A stretch of DNA of 27,336 bases from Darwinimomas sp963643215. Its GTDB lineage: Bacteria; Bacillota; Clostridia; Lachnospirales; Lachnospiraceae. Numbering within the stretch: position 1 is the stretch's first letter; every line of letters starts with the position of its first letter. Of this stretch, positions 17,249 to 25,165 are shown in pieces. Both the position numbers and the translations under genes were made by a program. The stretch covers positions 1 to 27,336 of the forward strand of contig CAVIJY010000021.1 in NCBI GenBank assembly GCA_963643215.1. Direction: 5' to 3'. The notes beneath the pieces were generated by a model. It was not told the DNA's origin, made no database searches, and saw only the letters and a list, made by a program, of their open reading frames with translations.

Positions 17249-18056
17249 TATACTTCTTTTGAATAACGGTTACGCGCAGAGCAGGGAGAAGGCCAAGGCT
17301 ATCATCATGTCAGGTATAGTCTATGTGGACGGGCAGAAGGAAGACAAGGCCGGAAGCATGTTTGACGAGGCGGCGCGTATAGAGGTGAAAGGGCATACGC
17401 TCAGGTATGTAAGCCGCGGAGGCCTCAAGCTTGAGAAGGCGATCGCCGAGTTCGATGTGGATCCGTCAGGAAAGGTATGCATGGATGTAGGTGCCTCTAC
17501 AGGCGGATTTACGGACTGCATGCTGCAAAACGGAGCAATCAGGGTATATGCCGTGGATGTGGGTCACGGTCAGCTGGACTGGAAGCTGCGCAATGACGAG
17601 CGGGTCGTATGCATGGAGAAAACCAATATCCGCTATGTGACGCCTTCGGATATCCCGGATGCCATAGAGCTGGCCAGCATAGATGTAAGCTTTATCTCGC
17701 TGTCCAAGGTATTGCCTGCGGTCAGAGAGCTTCTGTCTGACGGCGGAGAGGTGGCGGCGCTTATAAAGCCGCAGTTCGAGGCCGGGCGGGAGAAGGTCGG
17801 CAAAAAGGGCGTGGTCAGAGACAAGGCTGTGCATGCGGAGGTGATAGAGGCATGTACCCGGTATGCTAATGACAGCGGATTTGAGGTGCTCGGAATGACA
17901 TATTCGCCCATAAAGGGGCCTGAGGGAAATATCGAGTATCTGTATCATCTCAAGAAGGTGAAAGACAGCCCGCAGAGCGAGACAGGTACGGATGTATCGG
18001 ATATGAGCGCAATCGAAAGGCTGGTGGATGCCGCTCATGAGGCGCTGGACAGATAG
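17232..18056 (+). CDS. tlyA: TlyA-family rRNA 2'-O-methyltransferase (S4 + FtsJ-like domains)
   Basis: TlyA-family proteins methylate ribose in 16S/23S rRNA; some homologues are also called hemolysins. It has 274 residues. An N-terminal S4 RNA-binding domain (about 1-60; ERLDILLLNNGYAQSREKAK) is followed by a Rossmann methyltransferase with DVGASTGGFTDCML as the SAM site. The FtsJ-like catalytic K-D-K-E series is visible: SRGGLKLEKA, IDVSFISL, ALIKPQFEA and EGNIEYL. ATG 17232 begins the conserved S4 domain with GGGAG just upstream; a longer in-frame start at 17151 lies deep inside dxs and is unlikely. argR follows after 17 bases. The nadK gene often found between tlyA and argR in Clostridia is not here. 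Confidence 0.93.
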   Translation: MKERLDILLLNNGYAQSREKAKAIIMSGIVYVDGQKEDKAGSMFDEAARIEVKGHTLRYVSRGGLKLEKAIAEFDVDPSGKVCMDVGASTGGFTDCMLQNGAIRVYAVDVGHGQLDWKLRNDERVVCMEKTNIRYVTPSDIPDAIELASIDVSFISLSKVLPAVRELLSDGGEVAALIKPQFEAGREKVGKKGVVRDKAVHAEVIEACTRYANDSGFEVLGMTYSPIKGPEGNIEYLYHLKKVKDSPQSETGTDVSDMSAIERLVDAAHEALDR

Positions 18057-18073
18057 AAAGAAGAGGATCCAAT

Positions 18074-18520
18074 ATGAAATCCGACAGACATGACAGGATA
18101 CTGGAGATCATCGCACATCACAACATAGAAACTCAGGAGGAGCTTGCGGAGCAGCTGCGCAGGGACGGATACGAGGTGACGCAGGCCACGATATCCAGAG
18201 ATATAAGACAGCTCAAACTCACAAAAGTGGTGCTCAGCAACGGTCACCAGAAATATGTATCCGTTCACAGCGAGAACTCCTTTGCGGAAAAGTATGTGCG
18301 CATATTGAAGGAGGCCTTTGTCTCTGCCGATACGGCGCAGAATATAGTCGTGATACGGACGGTGTCGGGTATGGCCATGGCAGCGGCAGCCGCCATAGAT
18401 GCCATGCATTTCATCGGATTTGTAGGATGCATAGCAGGCGACGACACGGTCATGGTCGCTGTCAAGACCGTCGAGGAGGCAGAGGTGATCCTCGAAGATA
18501 TCCGCAAGCTGGCGAGATAG
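18074..18520 (+). CDS. argR: Arginine repressor ArgR/AhrC
   Basis: ArgR is an arginine-dependent hexameric regulator of arginine synthesis and breakdown. It has 148 residues. The N-terminal winged helix (about 1-70) contains EELAEQLRRDGYEVTQATISRDIRQL, the usual recognition region. The C-terminal domain ends with GFVGCIAGDDTVMVAVK; the GDDT residues form the arginine-binding and oligomer core. GAGGA lies six bases upstream of the ATG. Its position between tlyA and recN is conserved in Bacillota. No clear ARG box was identified near the gene by eye. Confidence 0.96.
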   Translation: MKSDRHDRILEIIAHHNIETQEELAEQLRRDGYEVTQATISRDIRQLKLTKVVLSNGHQKYVSVHSENSFAEKYVRILKEAFVSADTAQNIVVIRTVSGMAMAAAAAIDAMHFIGFVGCIAGDDTVMVAVKTVEEAEVILEDIRKLAR

Positions 18521-18661
18521 AATTTTATGTGAGGCATGAAGCAATTCGTGCAGCCGCCGGTTCGGATATTGCGTCCGGGGCATGGTGTGATGCAAAAGAT
18601 CGCGCATCCGCAGGTGATGCTGCGATTCGTGGTGTCTACAGGATATTCACAAGGAGAAGAT

Positions 18662-20314
18662 ATGCTGCTGGAACTGCATGTACGCAATCTTGCATTGATA
18701 GAGAAGGCGGATCTGGAACTGAAGGAAGGACTTACGATACTCACAGGAGAGACCGGCGCGGGAAAGTCCGTGCTTATCGATTCCATCAATATGGCTCTCG
18801 GAGCCAAGGCAGGAGCATCGAGCATCAGACAGGGGGCAGACTGCGCCTATATAGAGCTTCTGTTCGGTGTGTCGGATGATGCTAGGATAGCGAAGATCAG
18901 AGAGCTGGAGATCCCGATAGAGCAGGACGGCACTCTCATCATATCGCGCAGGATACTTCCTGCAAGAAGTGTTTTTAAGGTAAATGACCAGACTGTAACT
19001 GCCGGAAAACTGAAGGCCGTGACAGGTATACTCATAGATATGCACGGACAGTTCGAGCATCAGTCACTTATGTATCCGGAGAGCCATCTGCGCTTTATAG
19101 ACAAGCTGACCGGCACAGCCGCGGCGGATATAAAGACCGAGCTGTCCGGGTATTTCAGAGAGTATACGAAGATCAAGTCGGAGCTGTCGGAGCGTATGGA
19201 CGCGGCGCTGAGAGCGCGCGAAGCGGACATACTGGAGTATGAGATAAAAGAGATAGATGAAGCAGCACTCAAGGACGGAGAGGAAGAGGAGCTGCTGAGC
19301 GCCTTTCGCCGGATGAGGGATTCCTCAAAGATAAATGAACATCTGAGCGAGGCGGCGAGAGAACTCGATATTGACAATATCTCTCACGCAGTAAGGGAGC
19401 TTTCGCAGATAGCTCACTATGACGGACAGCTGGAATCGCTCAAGGAGCAGGCCTCGCAGATCGACGATATGCTGGGCGATATCCGCAATCAGATAGATGA
19501 GTTTGCAGGTGAGTTGGAGTTTGACGAGGAAGAGTTCAGGCGAGTCGAGGAGCGCCTTGATGTCATCCACAGGCTTCAGGGCAAGTACGGAGATGATATA
19601 GAGGGGATACGCGCGGCAGCCCTGGAAAAGCAGCAGCGGCTGGATTTTCTGGAAAACTACGATGCGAGCCGCAGGAAACTGGAGGACAGAAGGGACGAGC
19701 TCGAGCAGCTCATGGATGGCCTGTGCGAGAGACTGACCGACATGCGTCAAAGAACAGGAGACACGCTTGCCGAAAGAATCAGAGGTGAGCTGAGAGAGCT
19801 GAATTTTCTCACTGTCGAGTTCGATATCGCCTTTGAAAGGCTTGATGCATATACGGCGGACGGAAGGGACAGAGTTGAGTTTATGATCAGCACCAATCCC
19901 GGCCAGCCGCTGCGCCCCATCAGAGAGGTGGCAAGCGGCGGAGAGCTTTCGAGGATCATGCTGGCGATGAAGTCCGTGCTTGCGGATACGGACGAGATAG
20001 AAACACTGGTATTTGATGAGATAGATACGGGAATCAGCGGTATAACCGCAGGCAAGGTGGCACAGAAGCTCAAGCTGATAGGGAAAAATCATCAGGTGCT
20101 GTGCATCACTCATCAGCCGCAGATCGCGGCGATGGCTGATAACCATTACATGATCAGCAAGAGCACGGACGGAAGCTCCACACGCACGGATATCCGGCTT
20201 CTTGACAGGGATGATATGATAGACGAAATCGCACGGCTCATGGGATCGTCCTCTGAGACGGTAAAGGCAGCCGCGCGAGAGATGAAATCTGCCGCTGACA
20301 GCGGAAGGATATGA
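18662..20314 (+). CDS. recN: DNA repair protein RecN
   Basis: RecN is an SMC-like ATPase acting early at double-strand breaks. It has 550 residues. Walker A is GETGAGKS (29-36) after the family's MLLELHVRNLALIEK start. A long coiled coil with a small hinge-like core spans about 150-360. The signature VASGGELSRIMLA is near 423 and Walker B is LVFDEIDTGISG (D452 region). ATG 18662 was chosen because AAGGAG (18651-18656) lies five bases upstream and the homology begins here. The frame stays open back to 18536, but that 42-residue extension resembles nothing in RecN. Downstream is a parvulin-like lipoprotein instead of the spoIVB-spo0A pair seen in spore formers. Confidence 0.96.
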   Translation: MLLELHVRNLALIEKADLELKEGLTILTGETGAGKSVLIDSINMALGAKAGASSIRQGADCAYIELLFGVSDDARIAKIRELEIPIEQDGTLIISRRILPARSVFKVNDQTVTAGKLKAVTGILIDMHGQFEHQSLMYPESHLRFIDKLTGTAAADIKTELSGYFREYTKIKSELSERMDAALRAREADILEYEIKEIDEAALKDGEEEELLSAFRRMRDSSKINEHLSEAARELDIDNISHAVRELSQIAHYDGQLESLKEQASQIDDMLGDIRNQIDEFAGELEFDEEEFRRVEERLDVIHRLQGKYGDDIEGIRAAALEKQQRLDFLENYDASRRKLEDRRDELEQLMDGLCERLTDMRQRTGDTLAERIRGELRELNFLTVEFDIAFERLDAYTADGRDRVEFMISTNPGQPLRPIREVASGGELSRIMLAMKSVLADTDEIETLVFDEIDTGISGITAGKVAQKLKLIGKNHQVLCITHQPQIAAMADNHYMISKSTDGSSTRTDIRLLDRDDMIDEIARLMGSSSETVKAAAREMKSAADSGRI

Positions 20315-20323
20315 CGGAGGAAG

Positions 20324-21286
20324 ATGTTGGGAAAGTTTCTCAAAAGATGCATGGCGGCGCTTTTAAGCATCGCTGTGATGACTGCATTCACAGGCTGCGG
20401 GTCGGATAAGGAAGCCAAGGACGGCATCAAGCGTGTCAAATCGGATTACAGTGACTCGCAGATGTATATACTGATGGGTTCTATGAAAAAAGCCGTGGCG
20501 GATTCATATACTCAGGATGTATTTTCAGCGGTTGTGGACTCAACCGGAGCCACATACGAAGACAAATTTCTGGAGATCATGCATGACTATATAGGGAAGC
20601 TGACGCTGATGAGGAATATGGCAAAGGAGCGCAGCCTGAGTCTGACATCTGATGAGGAGCGGTCGATAGGAAAGCTTGCAGATTCATATATGGAGGAGCT
20701 TGCGAAAGCTCAGGGAGCCTCGGATATAAGCCGGGATGATGTGGTGAAGATACTGACTGATCAGATGCTGATTCCGAAGCTGAGAGAGGATATCATGGGA
20801 AGCTACAGTGATGAGATATCCGAGAGTGAAGCCAGAGTCATGGATATCAGCATGATAGTGACGGAATCGTCTGAGGCCGCAAATGAGGCGATGGCGCAGC
20901 TGAGCGACGGAAAGGACTTCGAGCAGGTGGCGCAAAGCTATACCGTCGAGGAGAAGATCCAGCTGAAGGTATGCCGCGAGGATCTTCCGACGGTCATCAC
21001 GGATATCATATTCGAGATGGAGGACGGAGCGCTCAGTCCGGTTCTGCAAAACGCAGGAAGATATTATATAGTCAGATGCGACATAGGATATGATATCGAG
21101 GCTACCGCACAGCGGAAGGCGCAGATGGAGAAGGATCGGAGGCGTGCCTCGATCGGAACCGCATATCAGGAGTATTGTAAGGATCATGATTATGTGATAG
21201 ATGATGAGATCTGGGGCAGAGCAGTGGAGATGTACAGGGCTGACGGCTCGTTGCCGGATATATTTGCTTATATGGACGAGGACTGA
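20324..21286 (+). CDS. Lipoprotein with SurA/PrsA-like fold, degenerate parvulin domain
   Basis: It has 320 residues with a signal peptide and likely lipobox (AFTGC, C25), so it should be anchored to the outer face of the cell membrane. Helical regions at about 45-165 resemble the SurA/PrsA N-domain. Residues about 165-255 follow the parvulin pattern: ARVMDISMIV, then a helix (AANEAMAQLSDGKDFEQVAQ), then DIIFEMEDGALSPVLQ and GRYYIVRCD. The usual parvulin histidines (SHIL and GYHI) are replaced by ISMI and RYYI, and the GG-DLG segment is missing, so peptidyl-prolyl isomerase activity is doubtful and a chaperone role is likelier. GGAGG precedes the start. It lies 9 bases after recN and is followed immediately by the sigma-like gene. 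Confidence 0.8.
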   Translation: MLGKFLKRCMAALLSIAVMTAFTGCGSDKEAKDGIKRVKSDYSDSQMYILMGSMKKAVADSYTQDVFSAVVDSTGATYEDKFLEIMHDYIGKLTLMRNMAKERSLSLTSDEERSIGKLADSYMEELAKAQGASDISRDDVVKILTDQMLIPKLREDIMGSYSDEISESEARVMDISMIVTESSEAANEAMAQLSDGKDFEQVAQSYTVEEKIQLKVCREDLPTVITDIIFEMEDGALSPVLQNAGRYYIVRCDIGYDIEATAQRKAQMEKDRRRASIGTAYQEYCKDHDYVIDDEIWGRAVEMYRADGSLPDIFAYMDED

Positions 21287-21883
21287 ATGATGGCGGCGGA
21301 TACGGAGTGTCAGAAGATGAATGAAGATGAAAACCGGGATTTGGTGATGCCGGAGGAAGAGGAGACGCCCGAGGATGAGGCCTCACAGGACGGAAAGATG
21401 CTGCAGATGTATCTCGATGAGCTGCAGGAGATAGAGCCTGTCTCGGAAAAAGAGCTTGCAATACTTGCCAAAAAGGCTCATGATGGTGACTCGGCAGCTC
21501 GCAACAGAATAGTTGAGGGGCATCTGAAGTATGCTCTGTCTATTCTGTGGGAATACCTGAACAAGGGTGTGGAGCTTACAGATCTGATATCCGAGGCCAA
21601 TGTGGCTCTGATCGAAGCTGTAGACAGATACAGCGGTTCGGATCTGAAGGAGGATATCACAGAGGCGGTGAGGGCTGCAGCTCTGAGGATGATAGATGAA
21701 ACATGTCAGGTGCATGCACAGGACGAGGATCTGGCGCAAAGAGTCAATGAGCTGTCGGATATCTCCGTGGAGATGGTGCAGGAGCTGGGACGCAGCCCGA
21801 GCAACGCGGAGCTGGCGCATCGTCTGAATATCAGCGAGGATGTAGTGGAATCACTTATAAGAATGAGCATGGATGCATTATAA
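21287..21883 (+). CDS. Reduced sigma-70-like protein lacking region 4
   Basis: It has 198 residues. After an acidic N-terminus (about 1-36), LQMYLDELQEIEPVSEKEL matches sigma region 1.2. Then ARNRIVEGHLKYALSILWEYLNKG and LTDLISEANVALIEAVDRY match regions 2.1-2.2, the core-RNAP-binding part. Where normal sigmas have the aromatic-rich region 2.3/2.4 (YATWWIRQ-type), this has the short DLKEDITEAVRAAALRMIDE with no aromatic residues. The C-terminus (VNELSDISVEMVQELGRSPSNAELAHRLNIS) is region 3-like, and the protein ends there without region 4. It may bind RNA polymerase without recognising promoters. GAGG lies five bases upstream of the ATG; ATG 21290 is an alternative start. Function unknown. 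Confidence 0.8.
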   Translation: MMAADTECQKMNEDENRDLVMPEEEETPEDEASQDGKMLQMYLDELQEIEPVSEKELAILAKKAHDGDSAARNRIVEGHLKYALSILWEYLNKGVELTDLISEANVALIEAVDRYSGSDLKEDITEAVRAAALRMIDETCQVHAQDEDLAQRVNELSDISVEMVQELGRSPSNAELAHRLNISEDVVESLIRMSMDAL

Positions 21884-21896
21884 GGAGGAGCACGAA

Positions 21897-23207
21897 ATGA
21901 AACTGGTTGCAAAGTTTGGCGGGTCATCACTTGCGGATGCCGGTCAGTTCAAAAAGGTGGCTGACATCATAAAGTCAGATCCGGACAGGAAATATATAGT
22001 GGTTTCGGCGCCGGGCAAGAGGGATGCCAAGGATACGAAGGTGACGGATCTGCTGTATGCAGCTTATGATGCAGCTGTGCTCGGAGATCCCTATGAAAAG
22101 CCGTGGAAGCTTATAAAAAAGCGCTTTGAAGGAATCATAGACAGTTTGGGCCTTGATGTGGATCTTTCGTCGGAGTTTGACGAGATCGAGAGAAATTTCA
22201 AGGCGGCGGCGGGAAGAGAGTATGCAGCCTCAAGAGGAGAGTATCTGAACGGAAGGCTCATGTCCGCCTATCTCGGCTTTGAGTTCATGGATGCGGCAGA
22301 TGTTATTGTCTTTGATGAGGAAGGCAATCTGGATGCGCCTGCGACTCATGACAGACTGGAGAAGGCACTGAAGGACAGAGAGTATGTGGTGATCCCGGGA
22401 TTCTACGGCAGCACATACAGCGGCAGAACCATGACATTTTCCAGAGGAGGCTCGGATGTGACAGGCTCCCTCGTGGCAAATGCGGTTCGTGCGGATATGT
22501 ATGAGAACTGGACGGATGTATCGGGCATGCTTATAGCGGATCCCCGCATAGTGGAGAATCCGCCTGTCATAGAGGCCATCACATATGCCGAGCTTCGGGA
22601 GCTTTCGTATATGGGAGCCAGCGTGATGCACGAGGATGCGATATTCCCTGTTTTGAAGAGCGGCATACCGATTCATATCATGAACACAAACCGCCCGCAG
22701 GACAAGGGAACATTTATCGTGGAGAGCACCTGCAAGACACCGCCTTACTGTATAACAGGTATTGCGGGAAAGAAGGGGTACTGCTCGGTCAATATAGACA
22801 AGGCTATGATGAACTCCGAGATAGGCTTCTGCGCAAGAGTATTGAATGTATTTGCGGATTTCGGAATATCCATAGAGCATATGCCGTCGGGAGTGGATAC
22901 CATGTCGGTGGTTGTGCATCAGTCGGAGTTTGAAGCGCATGAGCAGGCGGTTCTGGCCAGGATACACAGATCCGTGCATCCGGATCGCATAGAGGTGGAG
23001 TCAGGCATCGCGCTTATAGCCGTGGTAGGACGCGGCATGAGAGCTACGAGAGGCGTGGCGGGCAGAGTATTTTCATCTCTTGCGCATCACGGGGTCAACA
23101 TCAAGATGATCGATCAGGGATCATCAGAGCTGAATATCATAGTCGGCGTGCGGGATCAGGATTTTGAAACCGCTATAAACGGAATCTACAACATGTACGT
23201 GGAATAA
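21897..23207 (+). CDS. lysC: Aspartate kinase
   Basis: This enzyme phosphorylates aspartate, the first step to lysine, threonine, methionine and diaminopimelate. It has 436 residues in a monofunctional layout. The kinase domain starts KLVAKFGGSSLAD and includes FSRGGSDVTGSLVA and WTDVSGMLIADPR. Two C-terminal ACT regulatory domains follow (about 305-370 around ARVLNVFADFGISIEHMPS and 380-436 around IALIAVVGRGMRATRG and HHGVNIKMIDQGSSELNIIVGV), so feedback by an amino acid is likely. ATG 21897 has AAGGAGG eight bases upstream; the upstream in-frame ATG 21873 overlaps the previous gene and lacks an SD. Which end product inhibits it cannot be told. Confidence 0.94.
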   Translation: MKLVAKFGGSSLADAGQFKKVADIIKSDPDRKYIVVSAPGKRDAKDTKVTDLLYAAYDAAVLGDPYEKPWKLIKKRFEGIIDSLGLDVDLSSEFDEIERNFKAAAGREYAASRGEYLNGRLMSAYLGFEFMDAADVIVFDEEGNLDAPATHDRLEKALKDREYVVIPGFYGSTYSGRTMTFSRGGSDVTGSLVANAVRADMYENWTDVSGMLIADPRIVENPPVIEAITYAELRELSYMGASVMHEDAIFPVLKSGIPIHIMNTNRPQDKGTFIVESTCKTPPYCITGIAGKKGYCSVNIDKAMMNSEIGFCARVLNVFADFGISIEHMPSGVDTMSVVVHQSEFEAHEQAVLARIHRSVHPDRIEVESGIALIAVVGRGMRATRGVAGRVFSSLAHHGVNIKMIDQGSSELNIIVGVRDQDFETAINGIYNMYVE

Positions 23208-23208
23208 T

Positions 23209-24441
23209 ATGAGCAAGGTAATTGTAATAGGCGGCGGGCCGGCAGGTATGGCCGCCGCCGTTTCTGCGTCTCGCGCGGGGCATGAAGTGATATTGCTGGA
23301 AAAGAACGAGAAGCTGGGGAAAAAGCTGTTTATCACAGGCAAGGGACGCTGTAATGTGACCAATGACTCCGGCTTTGAAACACATATCGCCAATATAGTC
23401 AGCAATGAGAAGTTTATGTACAGCTGTCTCAGAAAGACCGGAAGTGCCGAGGTCATGAGCTTTATAGAAGGCGAGGGCTGCCCTCTGAAGACTGAAAGAG
23501 GACAGAGAGTATTTCCTGTTTCCGATCACAGCTCCTCGGTCATAAAGGCCTGGAGCAGAGCGCTCGATGAGGCGGGAGTAAAGGTGCGCCTTCACACGCA
23601 GGTCAGGGCACTGCTGACAGAGGACGGAGTATGCAGGGGCGTGAGGCTGCACAACAACACCCAGATGAAGGCCGACGCCGTGATAGTAGCGACAGGCGGC
23701 ATCAGCTATTCATCCACAGGCTCCACAGGAGACGGCTATCAATGGGCCAGAGCATCCGGACACAGAGTCACGGAGCTTAGGGCAGCGCTTGTCCCGCTGG
23801 TGCTTGCCGAAAAGCAGCAATGCGCAGGCATGATGGGTCTGTCCCTGAAGAATGTCAGGGCAGGCATATATGACGGCGATAAGAAAGTATATGAGGATTT
23901 CGGCGAGATGCTGTTCACTCACTTCGGGGTGAGCGGACCGATCATACTCAGCGCAAGCTCCTACGCGGCACCGCTGCTGAAAAAGCAGCAGCTTGTGCTG
24001 AAGATAGACCTGAAGCCGGCGCTGGATGAGGAAAAGCTGGACGAGAGGGTGCTGCGTGATTTCGATAAGTACAGAAATAAGGAGCTGAAGAATGCTCTTT
24101 CGGAGCTACTTCCCTCAGGTCTGATAGCCGAGGTGATACGCCAGTCAGGCATAGAGCCTGCAAAGCAGGTGAACGAGATCACCAGGGATGAGAGAAGGCA
24201 TCTGATAAAGGCACTGAAGGGGCTGACATACACTGTCACCGGAACAAGAGGCTTTGAGGAAGCGATAGTCACACAGGGCGGCATCAATGTGAAGGATATA
24301 GATCCGAAAACCATGGCTTCAAAGCTCGTGAAGGGGCTGTATTTTGCCGGAGAGGTGCTTGATGTCGACGCTCTCACAGGCGGATTCAATCTGCAGATTG
24401 CGTGGAGCACAGGATTTGCCGCCGGAGCGGGAGTTGTGTAA
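23209..24441 (+). CDS. HI0933/YhiN-family NAD(P)/FAD-dependent oxidoreductase
   Basis: It has 410 residues. The N-terminal dinucleotide-binding motif is VIVIGGGPAGMAAAVSA, followed by LEKNEKLGKKLFITGKGRCNVTND, which is diagnostic of this family. A second conserved stretch is IVATGGISYSSTGSTGDGY. The C-terminus TGGFNLQIAWSTGFAAG closes the FAD site. Family members are widespread flavoproteins of mostly unknown substrate. A Clostridium scindens relative was named BaiN and linked to bile-acid metabolism, but nothing here supports that role. The start lies one base after the aspartate kinase stop with only a weak SD (GTGGA), so it probably relies on coupled translation. Confidence 0.9.
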   Translation: MSKVIVIGGGPAGMAAAVSASRAGHEVILLEKNEKLGKKLFITGKGRCNVTNDSGFETHIANIVSNEKFMYSCLRKTGSAEVMSFIEGEGCPLKTERGQRVFPVSDHSSSVIKAWSRALDEAGVKVRLHTQVRALLTEDGVCRGVRLHNNTQMKADAVIVATGGISYSSTGSTGDGYQWARASGHRVTELRAALVPLVLAEKQQCAGMMGLSLKNVRAGIYDGDKKVYEDFGEMLFTHFGVSGPIILSASSYAAPLLKKQQLVLKIDLKPALDEEKLDERVLRDFDKYRNKELKNALSELLPSGLIAEVIRQSGIEPAKQVNEITRDERRHLIKALKGLTYTVTGTRGFEEAIVTQGGINVKDIDPKTMASKLVKGLYFAGEVLDVDALTGGFNLQIAWSTGFAAGAGVV

Positions 24442-24464
24442 GCTTGTAGCTGAGGAGCATGGTC

Positions 24465-25163
24465 ATGAGTATAAATATTGCGATAGACGGTCCTGCGGGA
24501 GTGGGCAAATCAACCATAGCCAGAGCATTGTCAGAGGAGCTTGGGTATACATATATAGACACGGGCGCACTTTACAGGGCTCTGGGCGTCTTCTTTGCGG
24601 ATAAAGGCCTGAGCGGAGATGATGAGACGGAGATAGGCGATGCGCTCGAGAGTGTCGGGATAGGAATCGAGTATGAGGACGGCGAGCAGCATGTATTTGT
24701 CAACGGGACGGATGTGACGGGACGGCTCAGAACCGAGGAGATATCCCGTATGGCGTCAAAAACCTCGGCATATGCACCGGTGCGGGCGAAGCTTCTTGAT
24801 ATACAAAGGGAGCTTGCAGCAAGCCGCGATGCCATCATGGACGGACGCGATATCGGAACGGTCATACTTCCGAACGCGGATGTAAAGATATTTCTGACCG
24901 CGCGTCCCGAGGTTCAGGCGATGCGCAGGTACAGGCAGCTCGAGGAAAAGGGTGCTCTCAAGGGTGCGACATATGAATCCATACTTGCGGATATCACAGA
25001 GAGAGACTACCGCGACAGTCACAGAGAGATAGCACCTCTCAAGCCGGCAGACGATGCGGTGACCATAGACACATCTGATATGACCATAGAGGAAGTAAAG
25101 GCGGCGATACTGGATGAGCTTGCTCTGAGTCTGGTAGAGGAGAAGCTGCAGAGGGAGATGTGA
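24465..25163 (+). CDS. cmk: Cytidylate kinase
   Basis: Cmk phosphorylates CMP and dCMP using ATP. It has 232 residues. The P-loop is IDGPAGVGKST (from about residue 7); YIDTGALYRA, DGRDIGTVILPNADVKIFLTA and the RYRQLEEKG lid/NMP region are all typical. ATG 24465 has GAGGAG (24452-24457) seven bases upstream; in-frame ATG 24459 is too close to that SD. The 3' end (ATGTGA) overlaps the region where ispH begins. The order cmk-ispH-rpsA is common in Clostridia. Confidence 0.95.
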   Translation: MSINIAIDGPAGVGKSTIARALSEELGYTYIDTGALYRALGVFFADKGLSGDDETEIGDALESVGIGIEYEDGEQHVFVNGTDVTGRLRTEEISRMASKTSAYAPVRAKLLDIQRELAASRDAIMDGRDIGTVILPNADVKIFLTARPEVQAMRRYRQLEEKGALKGATYESILADITERDYRDSHREIAPLKPADDAVTIDTSDMTIEEVKAAILDELALSLVEEKLQREM

Positions 25164-25165
25164 CG

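Noticed and set aside
23209..24441. Assigning the flavoprotein to bile-acid metabolism as BaiN
   Set aside because: The family is broad and no other bile-acid gene is in the window, so only the family name is supported.
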